From Paucibacter sp. Y2R2-4 (lineage in GTDB: Bacteria > Pseudomonadota > Gammaproteobacteria > Burkholderiales > Burkholderiaceae_C): a DNA stretch of 64,000 nucleotides. Position numbers and translations under genes: made by a program. The notes below the pieces were generated by a model that searched no databases, had not been told where the DNA came from, and was given only the letters and a program-made list of their open reading frames with translations. The DNA is taken from positions 558,001-622,000 of the forward strand of contig NZ_JAJIRO010000004.1 in assembly GCF_025717535.1 (NCBI RefSeq), given 5' to 3'. Below, one piece after another: positions 55,222-63,824 of this stretch (positions are counted from its first letter, which is position 1; the number at the start of each line of letters is the position of its first letter).

Positions 55222-55247
55222 AAAAAAGGGGCGCGAGCCCCTTTTTT
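55222..55247 (+). terminator. Rho-independent terminator after sucCD
   Basis: AAAAAAGGGGC (55222-55232) pairs perfectly with GCCCCTTTTTT (55237-55247) around GCGA. The T-run makes it a terminator for sucCD on the plus strand. The A-run on the other side means it could also work in reverse. Confidence 0.9.
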
Positions 55248-55342
55248 CATGCCCCCTCTGCCCCTACCGGCCCTTCGCTATAGTCAGGCCTCAGTCCTGC
55301 CGACTTTCGCAAGAGCGCTGGCAACACATTCAAAGACAGCTT

Positions 55343-56074
55343 ATGGACACCTTGCTCAGCCCCGAATTCTGGTTGGCCGTCGGTCAGATCATCATGATCG
55401 ACATCCTGCTGGGCGGCGATAACGCCGTGGTCATTGCCCTGGCTTGCCGCAAACTCGCCCCGGCACAGCGCACCAAAGGCATCATCTGGGGCACCGCAGG
55501 CGCCATCGTGCTGCGCGTGGTGCTGATCTTTTTTGCACTCACCCTGCTGCAGGTACCGTACCTGAAGATCGTCGGCGGCCTGCTGCTGGTCTGGATTGGC
55601 GTCAAACTCTTGGTGCCAGAAGACGAAGACGAACACAGCAGTATTCAAGCCAGCGACAAACTCTGGGCAGCGGTTAAGACCGTCATCGTGGCGGACTTCG
55701 TCATGAGCTTAGACAATGTGATCGCCATTGCCGGTGCGGCCCAAGGTGCCGGCGGCGACCATCAAATGCCGCTGGTCATTTTTGGTCTGCTGGTGTCCAT
55801 TCCCATCATCGTCTGGGGCAGTCAGTTGGTCATCAAGCTGATGGACCGTTTCCCCGCTGTGATCACCCTGGGCGCCATGCTGCTGGGTTGGATTGCAGGC
55901 ACCATGATCATCGGCGACCCCGCCTTGGCGGCCTGGGTGCCCACGCAAGCGGGTGACAAGCCCGGTGTCAGCGCGGTCATTCCCGCTTTGCACTACGGCT
56001 GCGGCGTCGCTGGGGCCTTGTTGGTCTTGGCAATCGGCAAGTTGTTGGCCTCGCGTCACGCCAGCAAGGACTGA
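55343..56074 (+). CDS. TerC family membrane protein
   Basis: A 243-residue polytopic protein. TerC motifs are GGDNAVVIALACRKLAPAQR (N-terminal Asp pair) and DFVMSLDNVIAIAGAAQG, each with an Asp in a membrane segment likely to bind metal. TerC proteins are tied to metal (Mn) export or tellurite resistance. The gene follows the sucCD terminator and lies 9 nt before the Ser/Thr kinase gene, so it may be the first gene of that operon. Confidence 0.87.
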   Translation: MDTLLSPEFWLAVGQIIMIDILLGGDNAVVIALACRKLAPAQRTKGIIWGTAGAIVLRVVLIFFALTLLQVPYLKIVGGLLLVWIGVKLLVPEDEDEHSSIQASDKLWAAVKTVIVADFVMSLDNVIAIAGAAQGAGGDHQMPLVIFGLLVSIPIIVWGSQLVIKLMDRFPAVITLGAMLLGWIAGTMIIGDPALAAWVPTQAGDKPGVSAVIPALHYGCGVAGALLVLAIGKLLASRHASKD

Positions 56075-56083
56075 GGCCCCTGC

Positions 56084-57154
56084 ATGACCGGTTTTTGGCG
56101 ACGCGTCTTCGGTAAATCCAGCCCCAGCGACGCGGCTTCAGAATCGGTGCAGGCGGCCACGGCCGCCGTCGGTCTGCAAGGCTATGAGCTGATGCAGGAA
56201 TTAGGGCGCGGCGCCATGGCGGTTGTGCACTTGGCCCGCGAACGCAGCAGCGGCCGTTTGGTCGCCATCAAGCGACTGGCCTTGCAGCGCGAGTTCGCGG
56301 CCGAAGACTTGATCGATGTGCGCCAACGCTTCATGCGGGAGGCGCGCGCCGCCGGTCACTTACAACACCCCGACATCCTGCAAGTGCTGGACGCCGGCGA
56401 GGCGGGCGAAGACGCCTGGATCGCCATGGAATATGTCCAGGGCCAGGACCTCAGCCATTTCACCCGCGTTGGTCAGCTGCTGCCGGCAAGGGAGGTGGTG
56501 CAGCTGGGTGTGCGTCTGGCCCGTGCGCTGGACTATGCGCACCGGCAGGGCGTGGTACACCGCGACATCAAGCCGGCCAATGTGATGCTGGAGCGCGCCA
56601 GCAATAGCGTCAAGGTGATGGACTTCGGCATTGCCCGCATTGCCGACGGCAGCCGCACCCGCACCGGTCTGGTCTTGGGGACGCCGTCCTTTATGTCGCC
56701 CGAGCAGTTGGCAGGCCTCAAGGTCGATGGGCGCAGTGATCTCTACTCCCTCGGCGCGCTGATCTATCAACTGCTGACCGGGCAGTTACCCCATCAGTCG
56801 GACTCCATGGCCAAGCTGATGTATTTGATCGCCAACGCCACGCCGCCTGATGTCCGGCACTACCAGCCCCATCTGCCGGAAGCCCTGGCCATGGTCTTGG
56901 CCCTGGCCCTGGAAAAGCGCCCGGAGTTGCGCTACGCCAGCGGTGAGCAAATGGCGCAGGATCTGGAGGCCGTGTTGGCTCAAGACAGCCTGGACGCGCC
57001 TGCCAACAGGCCCAGCCCTCAGGACACGACAGCCGCTGCGCCTGCCAACAACACAGAACTCAATAGCGCGGACTCTTTCGCACAAACAGTCCGCTTGAAT
57101 CTGCCGGAAGCAGGGCAGAATCCTGCGGACCAGCAACCGAAGACAAAGCCATGA
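56084..57154 (+). CDS. Hanks-type Ser/Thr protein kinase (cytosolic)
   Basis: A 356-residue kinase. Glycine loop GRGAMAVV (41-48), ATP-binding Lys63 (AIKRL), catalytic HRDIKPAN (159-166), DFG (180-182) and activation loop ending TPSFMSPEQ are all intact. The C-terminal 60 residues are polar and Pro/Asn-rich. There is no TM or PASTA/receptor domain, so it is a soluble kinase. Its stop overlaps the PP2C phosphatase ATG by 4 nt; FHA and GGDEF genes follow. These form a phosphorylation switch. Substrates are unknown. Confidence 0.92.
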   Translation: MTGFWRRVFGKSSPSDAASESVQAATAAVGLQGYELMQELGRGAMAVVHLARERSSGRLVAIKRLALQREFAAEDLIDVRQRFMREARAAGHLQHPDILQVLDAGEAGEDAWIAMEYVQGQDLSHFTRVGQLLPAREVVQLGVRLARALDYAHRQGVVHRDIKPANVMLERASNSVKVMDFGIARIADGSRTRTGLVLGTPSFMSPEQLAGLKVDGRSDLYSLGALIYQLLTGQLPHQSDSMAKLMYLIANATPPDVRHYQPHLPEALAMVLALALEKRPELRYASGEQMAQDLEAVLAQDSLDAPANRPSPQDTTAAAPANNTELNSADSFAQTVRLNLPEAGQNPADQQPKTKP

Positions 57155-57939
57155 CCCTGGAGTTTTTCTGCGCCACCGACGTCGGCCGCGCACGCGATAA
57201 CAACGAAGATTCGGTGGCCCTGGACGAGGACGTGGGTTTGGCCGTCCTGGCCGATGGCATGGGAGGCTACAACGCCGGAGAAGTCGCCAGTCAGATGCTG
57301 ACCAGCTTCATTCGCGCCGAGTTGGGCCGCTGGCTCAAGGAATCCGGTGCGGCCGCCAGCGCCAGCGATGTGCGTCGCGCCATGGACATCTGCGTGGACA
57401 ACGCCAACCGCGCCATCTTCAACGCCGCCAATACCAATCCTCGCTACGCCGGCATGGGCACCACCCTGGTCTTGGGCGTGTTTCGCGAGGAAGGCCTGTT
57501 GATGGGCCATGTGGGCGACTCCCGCGCCTACCGCCTGCGCGCCGGTCAACTGACCCAAATCACTCGCGACCATTCACTGCTGCAAGAGCAACTCGATGCG
57601 GGTCTGCTGACTCCTGAAGAAGCGCTGATCTCCAGCAACAAGAACTTGGTCACCCGCGCCGTCGGCGTGGAAGACGCGGTGATGCTGGAGCTTCATTTGC
57701 ACGAGGTGCAGCCGGGCGATGTGTTTTTGTTCTGCTCGGACGGGCTGTCCGATATGCTGAACGACGCGGCGATCTGCCAGTTGCTGATAAACCACCCTTC
57801 TTTATCGGAGGCCGCACAGGCCTTGATTGATGGCGCCAATGAAATGGGTGGCCGCGATAATATTGCGTTGGTGCTGGCACGCGCTGAGGGTCGCGTGAAG
57901 CCCGAGGGCCGTACTTGGTGGCCGTTTGGTCGACGCTGA
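57151..57939 (+). CDS. PP2C-type protein phosphatase
   Basis: A 262-residue Mn/Mg-dependent phosphatase. Motifs RDNNEDSV, LAVLADGMGGYNAG, GMGTTLVL, GHVGDSRAYRL, ITRDHSL, FLFCSDGLSDML and GGRDNIALVL are complete, with metal ligands Asp20, Asp35 and the later Asp residues. Its ATG overlaps the kinase stop, and it is presumably the opposing phosphatase. Confidence 0.94.
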   Translation: MTLEFFCATDVGRARDNNEDSVALDEDVGLAVLADGMGGYNAGEVASQMLTSFIRAELGRWLKESGAAASASDVRRAMDICVDNANRAIFNAANTNPRYAGMGTTLVLGVFREEGLLMGHVGDSRAYRLRAGQLTQITRDHSLLQEQLDAGLLTPEEALISSNKNLVTRAVGVEDAVMLELHLHEVQPGDVFLFCSDGLSDMLNDAAICQLLINHPSLSEAAQALIDGANEMGGRDNIALVLARAEGRVKPEGRTWWPFGRR

Positions 57940-58050
57940 TACGCTTCGATCACCGGCTGCGCCAAACGGGCCACAGGGCAGGGCAACACATGCGGAGGCG
58001 CGTTTGGCCTTCGACACAAGCGATAAGACAACACAGACCGAGGTCAAAGC

Positions 58051-58710
58051 ATGGGCAAGCTGGTGGTTTCGCTCGATGGCGTGGTAATCAAGGATGTCCA
58101 GATCACAAAGGACAAGACCACGCTCGGGCGCCGGCCGTACAACGATATCGTGATCGACAATCTGGCGGTCAGCGGCGAGCACGCCGTGCTGCAGATGGTC
58201 GGCGCCGATGTCTTCATTGAAGACTTGAACTCCACCAACGGCACTTACATCAACGGCAAGGCGATCAAAAAGCAGCTGCTGGCGAATAACGACATCGTTG
58301 AAATCGGCAAGTACAAGATCAAGTTCTTGCTTGAAGACAACGGCGACTACGAAAAGACCATGATCCTCAAGCCGGGCACCGCCACGGCCACCAATAGCGG
58401 ATTCGGTCTCCCCTCGAACTTTGGCGCCCTGCCGCCCGCAGCGGCCTCCTTGCCCGCCGCCATCAAGGTCCTCACCGGCGCGGCGGCCGGCCGTGAAGTC
58501 AGCCTGACCAAGGTGGTCACCACCGTGGGCAAGCCCGGCGTGCAGGTCGCCTCCATCACCAAGCGCCCCAGTGGCTATGTGTTTGCCCATGTGGAAGGCG
58601 CCGCACGCCCGACCGTGAACGGCGTGCCATTGACCGGCGAGTCCATTGCCTTGAAGGATGGCGACGTGATCGAGCTGGCCGGCACGCAGATGCAGTTCGT
58701 TCATAGCTGA
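58051..58710 (+). CDS. FHA-domain protein
   Basis: A 219-residue protein with an N-terminal forkhead-associated domain: TTLGRRPYNDIVIDNLAVSGEHAVLQ, EDLNSTNGTYINGK. FHA domains bind phosphothreonine, so it is a likely reader of the kinase two genes upstream. Residues 100-150 are Ala/Pro-rich linker, followed by a second FHA-like fold (IKVLTGAAAGREVSLTKVVTTVGKPGVQVASIT ... VNGVPLTGESIALKDGDVIELAG), less conserved. It lies 111 nt after the phosphatase gene. Confidence 0.88.
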   Translation: MGKLVVSLDGVVIKDVQITKDKTTLGRRPYNDIVIDNLAVSGEHAVLQMVGADVFIEDLNSTNGTYINGKAIKKQLLANNDIVEIGKYKIKFLLEDNGDYEKTMILKPGTATATNSGFGLPSNFGALPPAAASLPAAIKVLTGAAAGREVSLTKVVTTVGKPGVQVASITKRPSGYVFAHVEGAARPTVNGVPLTGESIALKDGDVIELAGTQMQFVHS

Positions 58711-58910
58711 GCGAACTCGCTCATCAAAGGGCGATCGTCTCGCCCTCAAACCGGCACTCAAACACACTCAAGACCGGCCTAACTCTGGGAATACCCTGGT
58801 GCTGCAGCGCACCAATCAGGGGATGAGCCGGGCACAATACTTAGCAATCGCTAGTCTCGCCCGGTCTGCTCTTGCAGGCCGACCGAAAGTGTTTTGTCTG
58901 AGCATCGCCT

Positions 58911-60101
58911 GTGAGTCAGCGCCACCCAGAAGTTGTTTCGCCATCGTCAAATTCCGGAGCTCGACTCGGCTCGGTTCGATTGCGCACGGCGATCGTCGTG
59001 ATGCTGGTCAGCTTGGTCCTGGTGACTCTGACCGATGTGCTGCATCTGCGTCATCAGATGCAGCAGGCCGAGCAACTGCTTCCGTCAGCGCCCATTGGCG
59101 CTCCAAACGCCGGCATCCAAACCGCCGTCAACACCTCAAGACCTGGTTTTGAGCTTGGCGCCACGGCTCTGCCGGTCGGCAAAGAGGGCCAGATGCTCCC
59201 GCCAGCGCCAGCGGACTGGAAAGCGCTGCTCCCAGGTATTTTGCTGCGCGACCTGAGCTTGGTCATCTTGCTCGGCATCAGCTTGACCTTGGTGCTAGAC
59301 CGCATGCTGCTGCGCCCTTTGCGGCGCTTGGCCCAGCATGCCGACGACTTCGACCCTACCTTGCCACCACCCGAACCTGAAGCCAGGCAGACCAATGAGC
59401 TGGCACGGATCTCCCATTCGATCTCAAGAGCGCAGCAAAGTCTTTGGCTGCAGTTGCAGGAAGAGCGCCGCCATGCCGAACACATGCGATTGGAGTTGGA
59501 GCGCCAGCAGCAATCTCTGAAACAGGCGGAACAGTCTTTGGCGCAGAAAAGCCAGGAGCTGGGCCGCCTCAGCCGCATCGATGCCTTGACCGGCTTGGCC
59601 AACCGGCGTGAATTCGATGAAGCACTGCGGCGCGAGTTCAAACGCGCCCAGCGCCAGCGGGGGCAACTCGCCTTGGCTGTGCTGGATTTGGACCACTTCA
59701 AGAACTTCAACGAGCGCTATGGCGTGGCGGCGGGTGATGCCGCCTTGCTGCGCTTTGCCCAGCTTTTGACCGAGCGCTTCAAACGCGACACCGATTTGGT
59801 GGCCCGCTTGGGCGGCGAAGAGTTCGTCGCCTTGCTCCCCGGCTTTGGCCTGAGCTCAACGCAAAGCTTGCTGGAACAGGTGCGTGAAGACCTGCGTGAC
59901 TTGCAATTGCTGCATGAGGGCGGCGTCAACGGGCAGGTGCTGACGGTCAGCATCGGCTTGGCGGCCTTCAGCCCCAGTCATCCCTATCTGAGTCCGCAGG
60001 CCCTGATGCAAGCGGCCGACGAGGCGCTCTACATCGCCAAACACACGGGACGCGACCGGCTCAGTCTGGCTGCGTCCAGCGGGGTCGCGGAACGCGCTTG
60101 A
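58911..60101 (+). CDS. GGDEF-domain diguanylate cyclase, membrane-anchored
   Basis: A 396-residue protein beginning with GTG (MSQRHPEV). TM1 is near VRLRTAIVVMLVSLVLVTLTDV, TM2 near LSLVILLGISLTLVLDRMLL, with a short periplasmic stretch between; a HAMP/coiled-coil leads to GGDEF (RIDALTGLANRREFDEALRR ... LGGEEFVALLPG, with RxxD in RDTD five residues before as an inhibitory site). It makes c-di-GMP. Together with the neighbouring kinase, phosphatase and FHA genes it may link phosphorylation with c-di-GMP signalling, an inference from position. The 200-nt gap before it shows no promoter by eye. Confidence 0.92.
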   Translation: MSQRHPEVVSPSSNSGARLGSVRLRTAIVVMLVSLVLVTLTDVLHLRHQMQQAEQLLPSAPIGAPNAGIQTAVNTSRPGFELGATALPVGKEGQMLPPAPADWKALLPGILLRDLSLVILLGISLTLVLDRMLLRPLRRLAQHADDFDPTLPPPEPEARQTNELARISHSISRAQQSLWLQLQEERRHAEHMRLELERQQQSLKQAEQSLAQKSQELGRLSRIDALTGLANRREFDEALRREFKRAQRQRGQLALAVLDLDHFKNFNERYGVAAGDAALLRFAQLLTERFKRDTDLVARLGGEEFVALLPGFGLSSTQSLLEQVREDLRDLQLLHEGGVNGQVLTVSIGLAAFSPSHPYLSPQALMQAADEALYIAKHTGRDRLSLAASSGVAERA

Positions 60102-60121
60102 GCGTTTTCATCGGCCGCGGG

Positions 60122-60940
60122 TCAGCGGTCGTGCTCCTGCGCTTGCTTCATTTGATCGCTGACGCGTCTCGCCGCGCGCAGCACCAAGGCTTCGTCCAAG
60201 GAGGCCTGGGGCGCGATCTCTCGCGCCACATCATCCAACTGCTCAGGGTTAGACAGCAGGGCCCAGGCGATGGTCGAGATGGCGCTAACGCCACGCCGCT
60301 GCAGGCTCTCGGGCATCAAAAGGCCGGATTGAACCTCGACGTGATGGCGCACGCTGGCCACCGCGGCAGGCGCCAGGCCCCAGCTTTCGCAGAGGGCTGC
60401 GCCCAAAGCGTCATGGCTCACACCAAAAGCGGTGTGCTCCAGTTGCACCAATTCCAGATCGCTGGGGGCTGCGCGCAACATGGCGGGGTAATGGGCGGGG
60501 GCATGACGGTAAAGCACCGCCTTGCCGCATTCTTCAAACAAACCGGCCGAATGGGCGGCCCAAGGATCCACGCCCAACATCTGGCCCATACGGCCCATCA
60601 GCAAACCGCGCTCGGAGGCACGTTTCCAGACCGGCTCCAACTCGGCCGCAGCCGGGAATGCGGCGCGCAAACCCATTTCAAAGGTGATGGCGGCGACCTC
60701 GCGCATGCCCAAATAAGTGAGCGCCTGATGCACCGTTTGGACTCGGCCCCGCAAGCCATACAGCGAAGAGTTCACAGCCTTCATCACCGCAGCGGCCAGG
60801 GCCATATCCGTCTCGACCAGCGAAGACATGGCCAGCAAGTCGATATCCTCAGCCGCCATCAGCAGCGACAGTTTGACCAGCACCTCGGGCTGGGTCGGAA
60901 TTTCGATATCGAGTGAGCGCAAAGTCGGATCAACAGGCAT
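60122..60940 (-). CDS. HDOD-domain protein
   Basis: A 272-residue protein that is almost entirely HDOD (LVKLSLLMAAEDIDLLAMSSLVETDMALAAAVMKAVNSSLYGLRGRVQTVHQALTYLGMREVAAITFEMGL ... SHDALGAALCESWGLAPAAVASVRHHVE). HDOD proteins take part in c-di-GMP-linked and other signalling without hydrolase metal ligands. It converges on the GGDEF gene, with 20 nt between the stops. It has no TM. Confidence 0.85.
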   Translation of the reverse strand: MPVDPTLRSLDIEIPTQPEVLVKLSLLMAAEDIDLLAMSSLVETDMALAAAVMKAVNSSLYGLRGRVQTVHQALTYLGMREVAAITFEMGLRAAFPAAAELEPVWKRASERGLLMGRMGQMLGVDPWAAHSAGLFEECGKAVLYRHAPAHYPAMLRAAPSDLELVQLEHTAFGVSHDALGAALCESWGLAPAAVASVRHHVEVQSGLLMPESLQRRGVSAISTIAWALLSNPEQLDDVAREIAPQASLDEALVLRAARRVSDQMKQAQEHDR

Positions 60941-61044
60941 GGTGGGCGGCCTCCTAGAACAAGCCTGATCTTAGGGCAAGCGCGGCCTGCGCACTGCGAC
61001 GACTCACCCCTAGCTGCAAGCTTCAACGCACAAAATCGTCGCAC

Positions 61045-61806
61045 TCAGCGCAGAAAAGCGTCCCAGGCGGTTTTCAGAATCAAGGCACTGACCACGGTGA
61101 TGAACATGCCACGCACAAAGCCTGCGCCACGCGCCAAGGCCACCCGAGTGCCGATCAAGCTACCCAGCACATTGGTCACCGCCATCACCGCCGCCAAATG
61201 CCACCAGACATGGCCCTTGAATGCGAACAAGGTCAGCGCCGCGAAGTTGGTGGCTGTATTCATCAACTTGGACGTGGCCGAGGCATGCAAGAAGTCATAG
61301 CCTAGCAAGCGCACAAATAAGAAAACGAAAAAGCTGCCGGTGCCGGGCCCGAAGAATCCGTCATAAAAGCCAATCACCAAGCCAATCGCCCCGGCGGCCA
61401 AGGTCTCTTGGCGCCCGCTGAAGCGTGGCGCATGGTGACGGCCCAAGTCCTTGCGCATCAAGGTGTAGATCAAGACCAGCAAGAGAATCACCGGCAAGGC
61501 GCGGCGCAAAAAGCTGGGGTTAACCAAAGTGACGGTCCAGGCCCCGGCGAAGCTGCCCAGCAAGGCCACGGCCGCCGCGGGCAACAGAGCCCGCCAGTTG
61601 AGTTCCACTCGCCGGGCATATTGACCGGTTGCCCAGGCGGTTCCCCAGATCGACGCGCCCTTGTTCGTGCCGAACAAGGTGGCCGGTGCCGCTTGTGGAA
61701 AAACCCCGAACAAGGCCGGCACCAAGACCAAGCCCCCTCCGCCCACCACTGCATCAATGAAACCCGCCAACAAGGACGCCAGGGCAACGATCAGGGTTTC
61801 AAGCAT
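61045..61806 (-). CDS. TSUP (TauE/SafE) family membrane transporter
   Basis: A 253-residue polytopic protein with about eight TMs (LIVALASLLAGFIDAVVGGGGLVLVPALF..). The signature GGGLVLVPAL and GTNKGASIWGTAWAT, and the second-half motif GFYDGFFGPGTGSFFVFL, mark the TSUP family. Members export sulfite, sulfoacetate or related anions; the substrate is unknown. A minus-strand terminator hairpin lies immediately upstream of its start (61829-61864), so a transcript from further upstream would be cut before this gene. Confidence 0.88.
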   Translation of the reverse strand: MLETLIVALASLLAGFIDAVVGGGGLVLVPALFGVFPQAAPATLFGTNKGASIWGTAWATGQYARRVELNWRALLPAAAVALLGSFAGAWTVTLVNPSFLRRALPVILLLVLIYTLMRKDLGRHHAPRFSGRQETLAAGAIGLVIGFYDGFFGPGTGSFFVFLFVRLLGYDFLHASATSKLMNTATNFAALTLFAFKGHVWWHLAAVMAVTNVLGSLIGTRVALARGAGFVRGMFITVVSALILKTAWDAFLR

Positions 61807-61828
61807 GCAAGGTGGACGATCACAGGGT

Positions 61829-61864
61829 AAAAAAAACGGGCACCCAAGTCATCTTGGGTGCCCG
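61829..61864 (-). terminator. Intrinsic terminator on the minus strand in front of the TSUP gene
   Basis: CGGGCACCCAAG (61837-61848) pairs with CTTGGGTGCCCG (61853-61864) around TCAT, a perfect 12-bp stem. On the minus strand it is followed by eight T (A29-A36 on plus), ending 23 nt before the TSUP ATG. It would stop transcription reading leftward and has no T-run on the right side. Confidence 0.8.
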
Positions 61865-61960
61865 TCCATTGTGACAGTGTCACTTTCTTCTTCGTACTGC
61901 TTGGCTGAGTTTGTCTCCTCTCGCCGCCCTAGCATCTGCGAACGCTGAACGTCTCACAGA
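61829..61960 (-). ncRNA. Candidate small RNA or attenuating leader upstream of the TSUP gene
   Basis: The terminator at 61829-61864 is not preceded on the minus strand by any recognised gene. It is preceded by a second hairpin (GTGACA/TGTCAC, 61871-61883) and an unstructured purine-rich stretch with GAGGAG. This is the shape of a small RNA ending in an intrinsic terminator, or of a 5' leader that is conditionally terminated before the TSUP gene. The 5' end cannot be located and no RNA family was recognised, so the start used here is arbitrary. Confidence 0.3.
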
Positions 61961-62328
61961 CACATCGAGTGAGGGGAATGTAGGGGGCCGGCCCCATGCA
62001 CACACTTGGGGTTATTACTGCGTTCGTGCACCGACTAGGGGATGTTTGCTTGCACTCACATCGCAAAATTCTCATAAGCTTATATGACTGGCTCATATTG
62101 GTATGCATTTGAAAAAAGGCGCGCAGATGCATCATTTCGGGTCTTTTTGCTACACGCCGTTCGGACCAAGTGTTGGATTTTTGCAAACTTCTGTGGCTTG
62201 TCTTGCCAGGCAGACCCAGCCCAGCGAAACAAAAAGTCACTTTGGTTCATGAAGGAGAGATGAAAAGCGCGACCCGCATCGACTATCTTGTGCTTTGACA
62301 AAAACCCGCGCAGGGAACAATTCCCGCC

Positions 62329-63762
62329 ATGATTACCGCAACACGCTGGCTGAGCTCACAGCTGTACCGACCTGCCCGGCGCTCGCTGGGTGGCCAGAGT
62401 TTGCTGCTCGCCTTCCTTCTGGCCTTGAGCGCTTGCGGTGGCGGCGGTGGAAGCGCCAGTAGCCCGGCGGCCAGCACACCAACGCCCAACCCCACACCTG
62501 TGGGCAGCGCCACCAGCACTTTTGGTTTGAGTCTGCCCCGCGCGGGTCTGAGCGCACAAGATCTGGGCATCATCGTCGCAGAAGGCGACGCGCTGTCAGA
62601 GGCAATGGCCGCCTACTACCAAGCCGCCCGCGGCGTACCAGCAGCCAACATCATTCGCGTCAAGCTCAACACCAGCGCCGAGACCATTGCAGCCAGCGAT
62701 TTCACGGCCCTGAAGGCCGAGGTCGACGCCAAGCTGCCGGCCGGCGTGCAGGCCACTTTGCTGACCTGGGCTTCACCGGCCCGCGTGGTCGGCAGCTGCA
62801 CCATGAGCATCACCAGCGCCCTTGCCTTTGGCTATGACGCCAAGTACTGCGGTGGCTGTTCCGGCACCAGCCCTTCGCCCTATTACGACACCGAGTCGAA
62901 CAAACCTTGGACCGATCACAAATTCCGCCCCTCCATGATGTTGGGCGCGCGTACCCTTGAGGCCGCCCGCAGCTTGATCGACCGCGGTGTACGCGCCGAT
63001 GCCAGCCAACCCAGTGGCAGCGGCTATTTGCTGCGCACCAGCGATGCCGCCCGCAGCGTCCGTTACGGCGACTACACCGGCCTACCCGCCAACTGGGCCG
63101 GACGCCTGCAACTGAGCTACATCGACAACTCGGCCGGTGCCGCCAGTGATGCCATCGTCGGCAAGACCGATGTGCTGTTCTATTTCACCGGCAAGGCCGT
63201 GGTGCCGAGCTTGAGCAGCAACAGCTTTTTGCCAGGCGCCGTCGCCGACCACCTGACTTCCTTCGCGGGTGTGCTGCCCTCGGGTTGGGGACAGATGCCT
63301 GCCACCGATTGGCTGGACGCAGGTGCGACTGCGAGTTATGGCACCGTCGAAGAGCCCTGCAACTATCTGCAGAAGTTCTCGCAAGCCAGCGTCTTGATCG
63401 AGCACTACTACCGCGGCGACACCGTTCTTGAGGCCTATTGGAAATCGGTGCAATGGCCCGGCCAGGGTCTGTTTGTCGGCGAGCCGCTGGCCCAGCCCTT
63501 CAAAGACAACGCCAGCTTCACGCTGGAAGGCAGCCAATACCTGATCAAGACCCGCGCCTTGCGCCCCAACAGCAACTACTCGCTGGAGTTCCGCACTGGC
63601 CCCACGGCCACTTGGACCAGCCTGGCCAACTTCCAAATCAAACGGGCCGAGCTGCAAACCCTCAGCGCGCCCTTGCCGCCAGCCACCGCCACCCAGTTGC
63701 GCTGGCGCGGCCCCTGCCCGAACAACAACAGCCTGCAATGCACGCTCAGCGAAAGCCCTTGA
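62329..63762 (+). CDS. TIGR03790-like exported lipoprotein
   Basis: A 477-residue protein with a lipoprotein signal (SLLLAFLLALSACGGGGG, acylated Cys near residue 36) and a Ser/Pro/Thr-rich linker. The main domain (from LSAQDLGIIVAEGDALSEAMAAYYQAARGVPAANIIRVKL) resembles TIGR03790, a family of unknown function, with LTWASPARVVGSCTMSITSALAFGYDAKYCGGCSG and SYGTVEEPCNYLQKFSQASVLIEHYYRGDTVLEAYW as the best motifs. A fibronectin-like beta region ends the protein (about 400-470). It lies 62 nt upstream of a radical SAM gene on the same strand; the pair may belong together. Confidence 0.75.
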   Translation: MITATRWLSSQLYRPARRSLGGQSLLLAFLLALSACGGGGGSASSPAASTPTPNPTPVGSATSTFGLSLPRAGLSAQDLGIIVAEGDALSEAMAAYYQAARGVPAANIIRVKLNTSAETIAASDFTALKAEVDAKLPAGVQATLLTWASPARVVGSCTMSITSALAFGYDAKYCGGCSGTSPSPYYDTESNKPWTDHKFRPSMMLGARTLEAARSLIDRGVRADASQPSGSGYLLRTSDAARSVRYGDYTGLPANWAGRLQLSYIDNSAGAASDAIVGKTDVLFYFTGKAVVPSLSSNSFLPGAVADHLTSFAGVLPSGWGQMPATDWLDAGATASYGTVEEPCNYLQKFSQASVLIEHYYRGDTVLEAYWKSVQWPGQGLFVGEPLAQPFKDNASFTLEGSQYLIKTRALRPNSNYSLEFRTGPTATWTSLANFQIKRAELQTLSAPLPPATATQLRWRGPCPNNNSLQCTLSESP

Positions 63763-63824
63763 AACCGGCGCCAGACTGAAAGCGGCGCGCCCTGGCAAAA
63801 TGCAAGCCCCTCCAGGCGCCGCTC

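Larger units (their letters stand above)
61807..62328. other. Non-coding gap (522 bp) with AT-rich palindromes
   Basis: No convincing protein gene is seen. Palindromes include GTGACA-G-TGTCAC (61871-61883), the 12-bp GGGGCCGGCCCC (61984-61995) and ATAAGCTTAT (62074-62083). The right part (62041-62250) is clearly AT-richer than the flanking genes. It must contain the promoters of the TSUP gene and of the TIGR03790 gene at 62329. Minus-strand frames at 61929-62240 and 62080-62301 start with GTG/TTG and match nothing I know. Confidence 0.5.

Noticed and set aside
61929-62301. Two overlapping minus-strand frames of 73 and 103 codons
   Set aside because: Their starts are TTG and GTG, they overlap in different frames, composition is non-coding, and no family matches.
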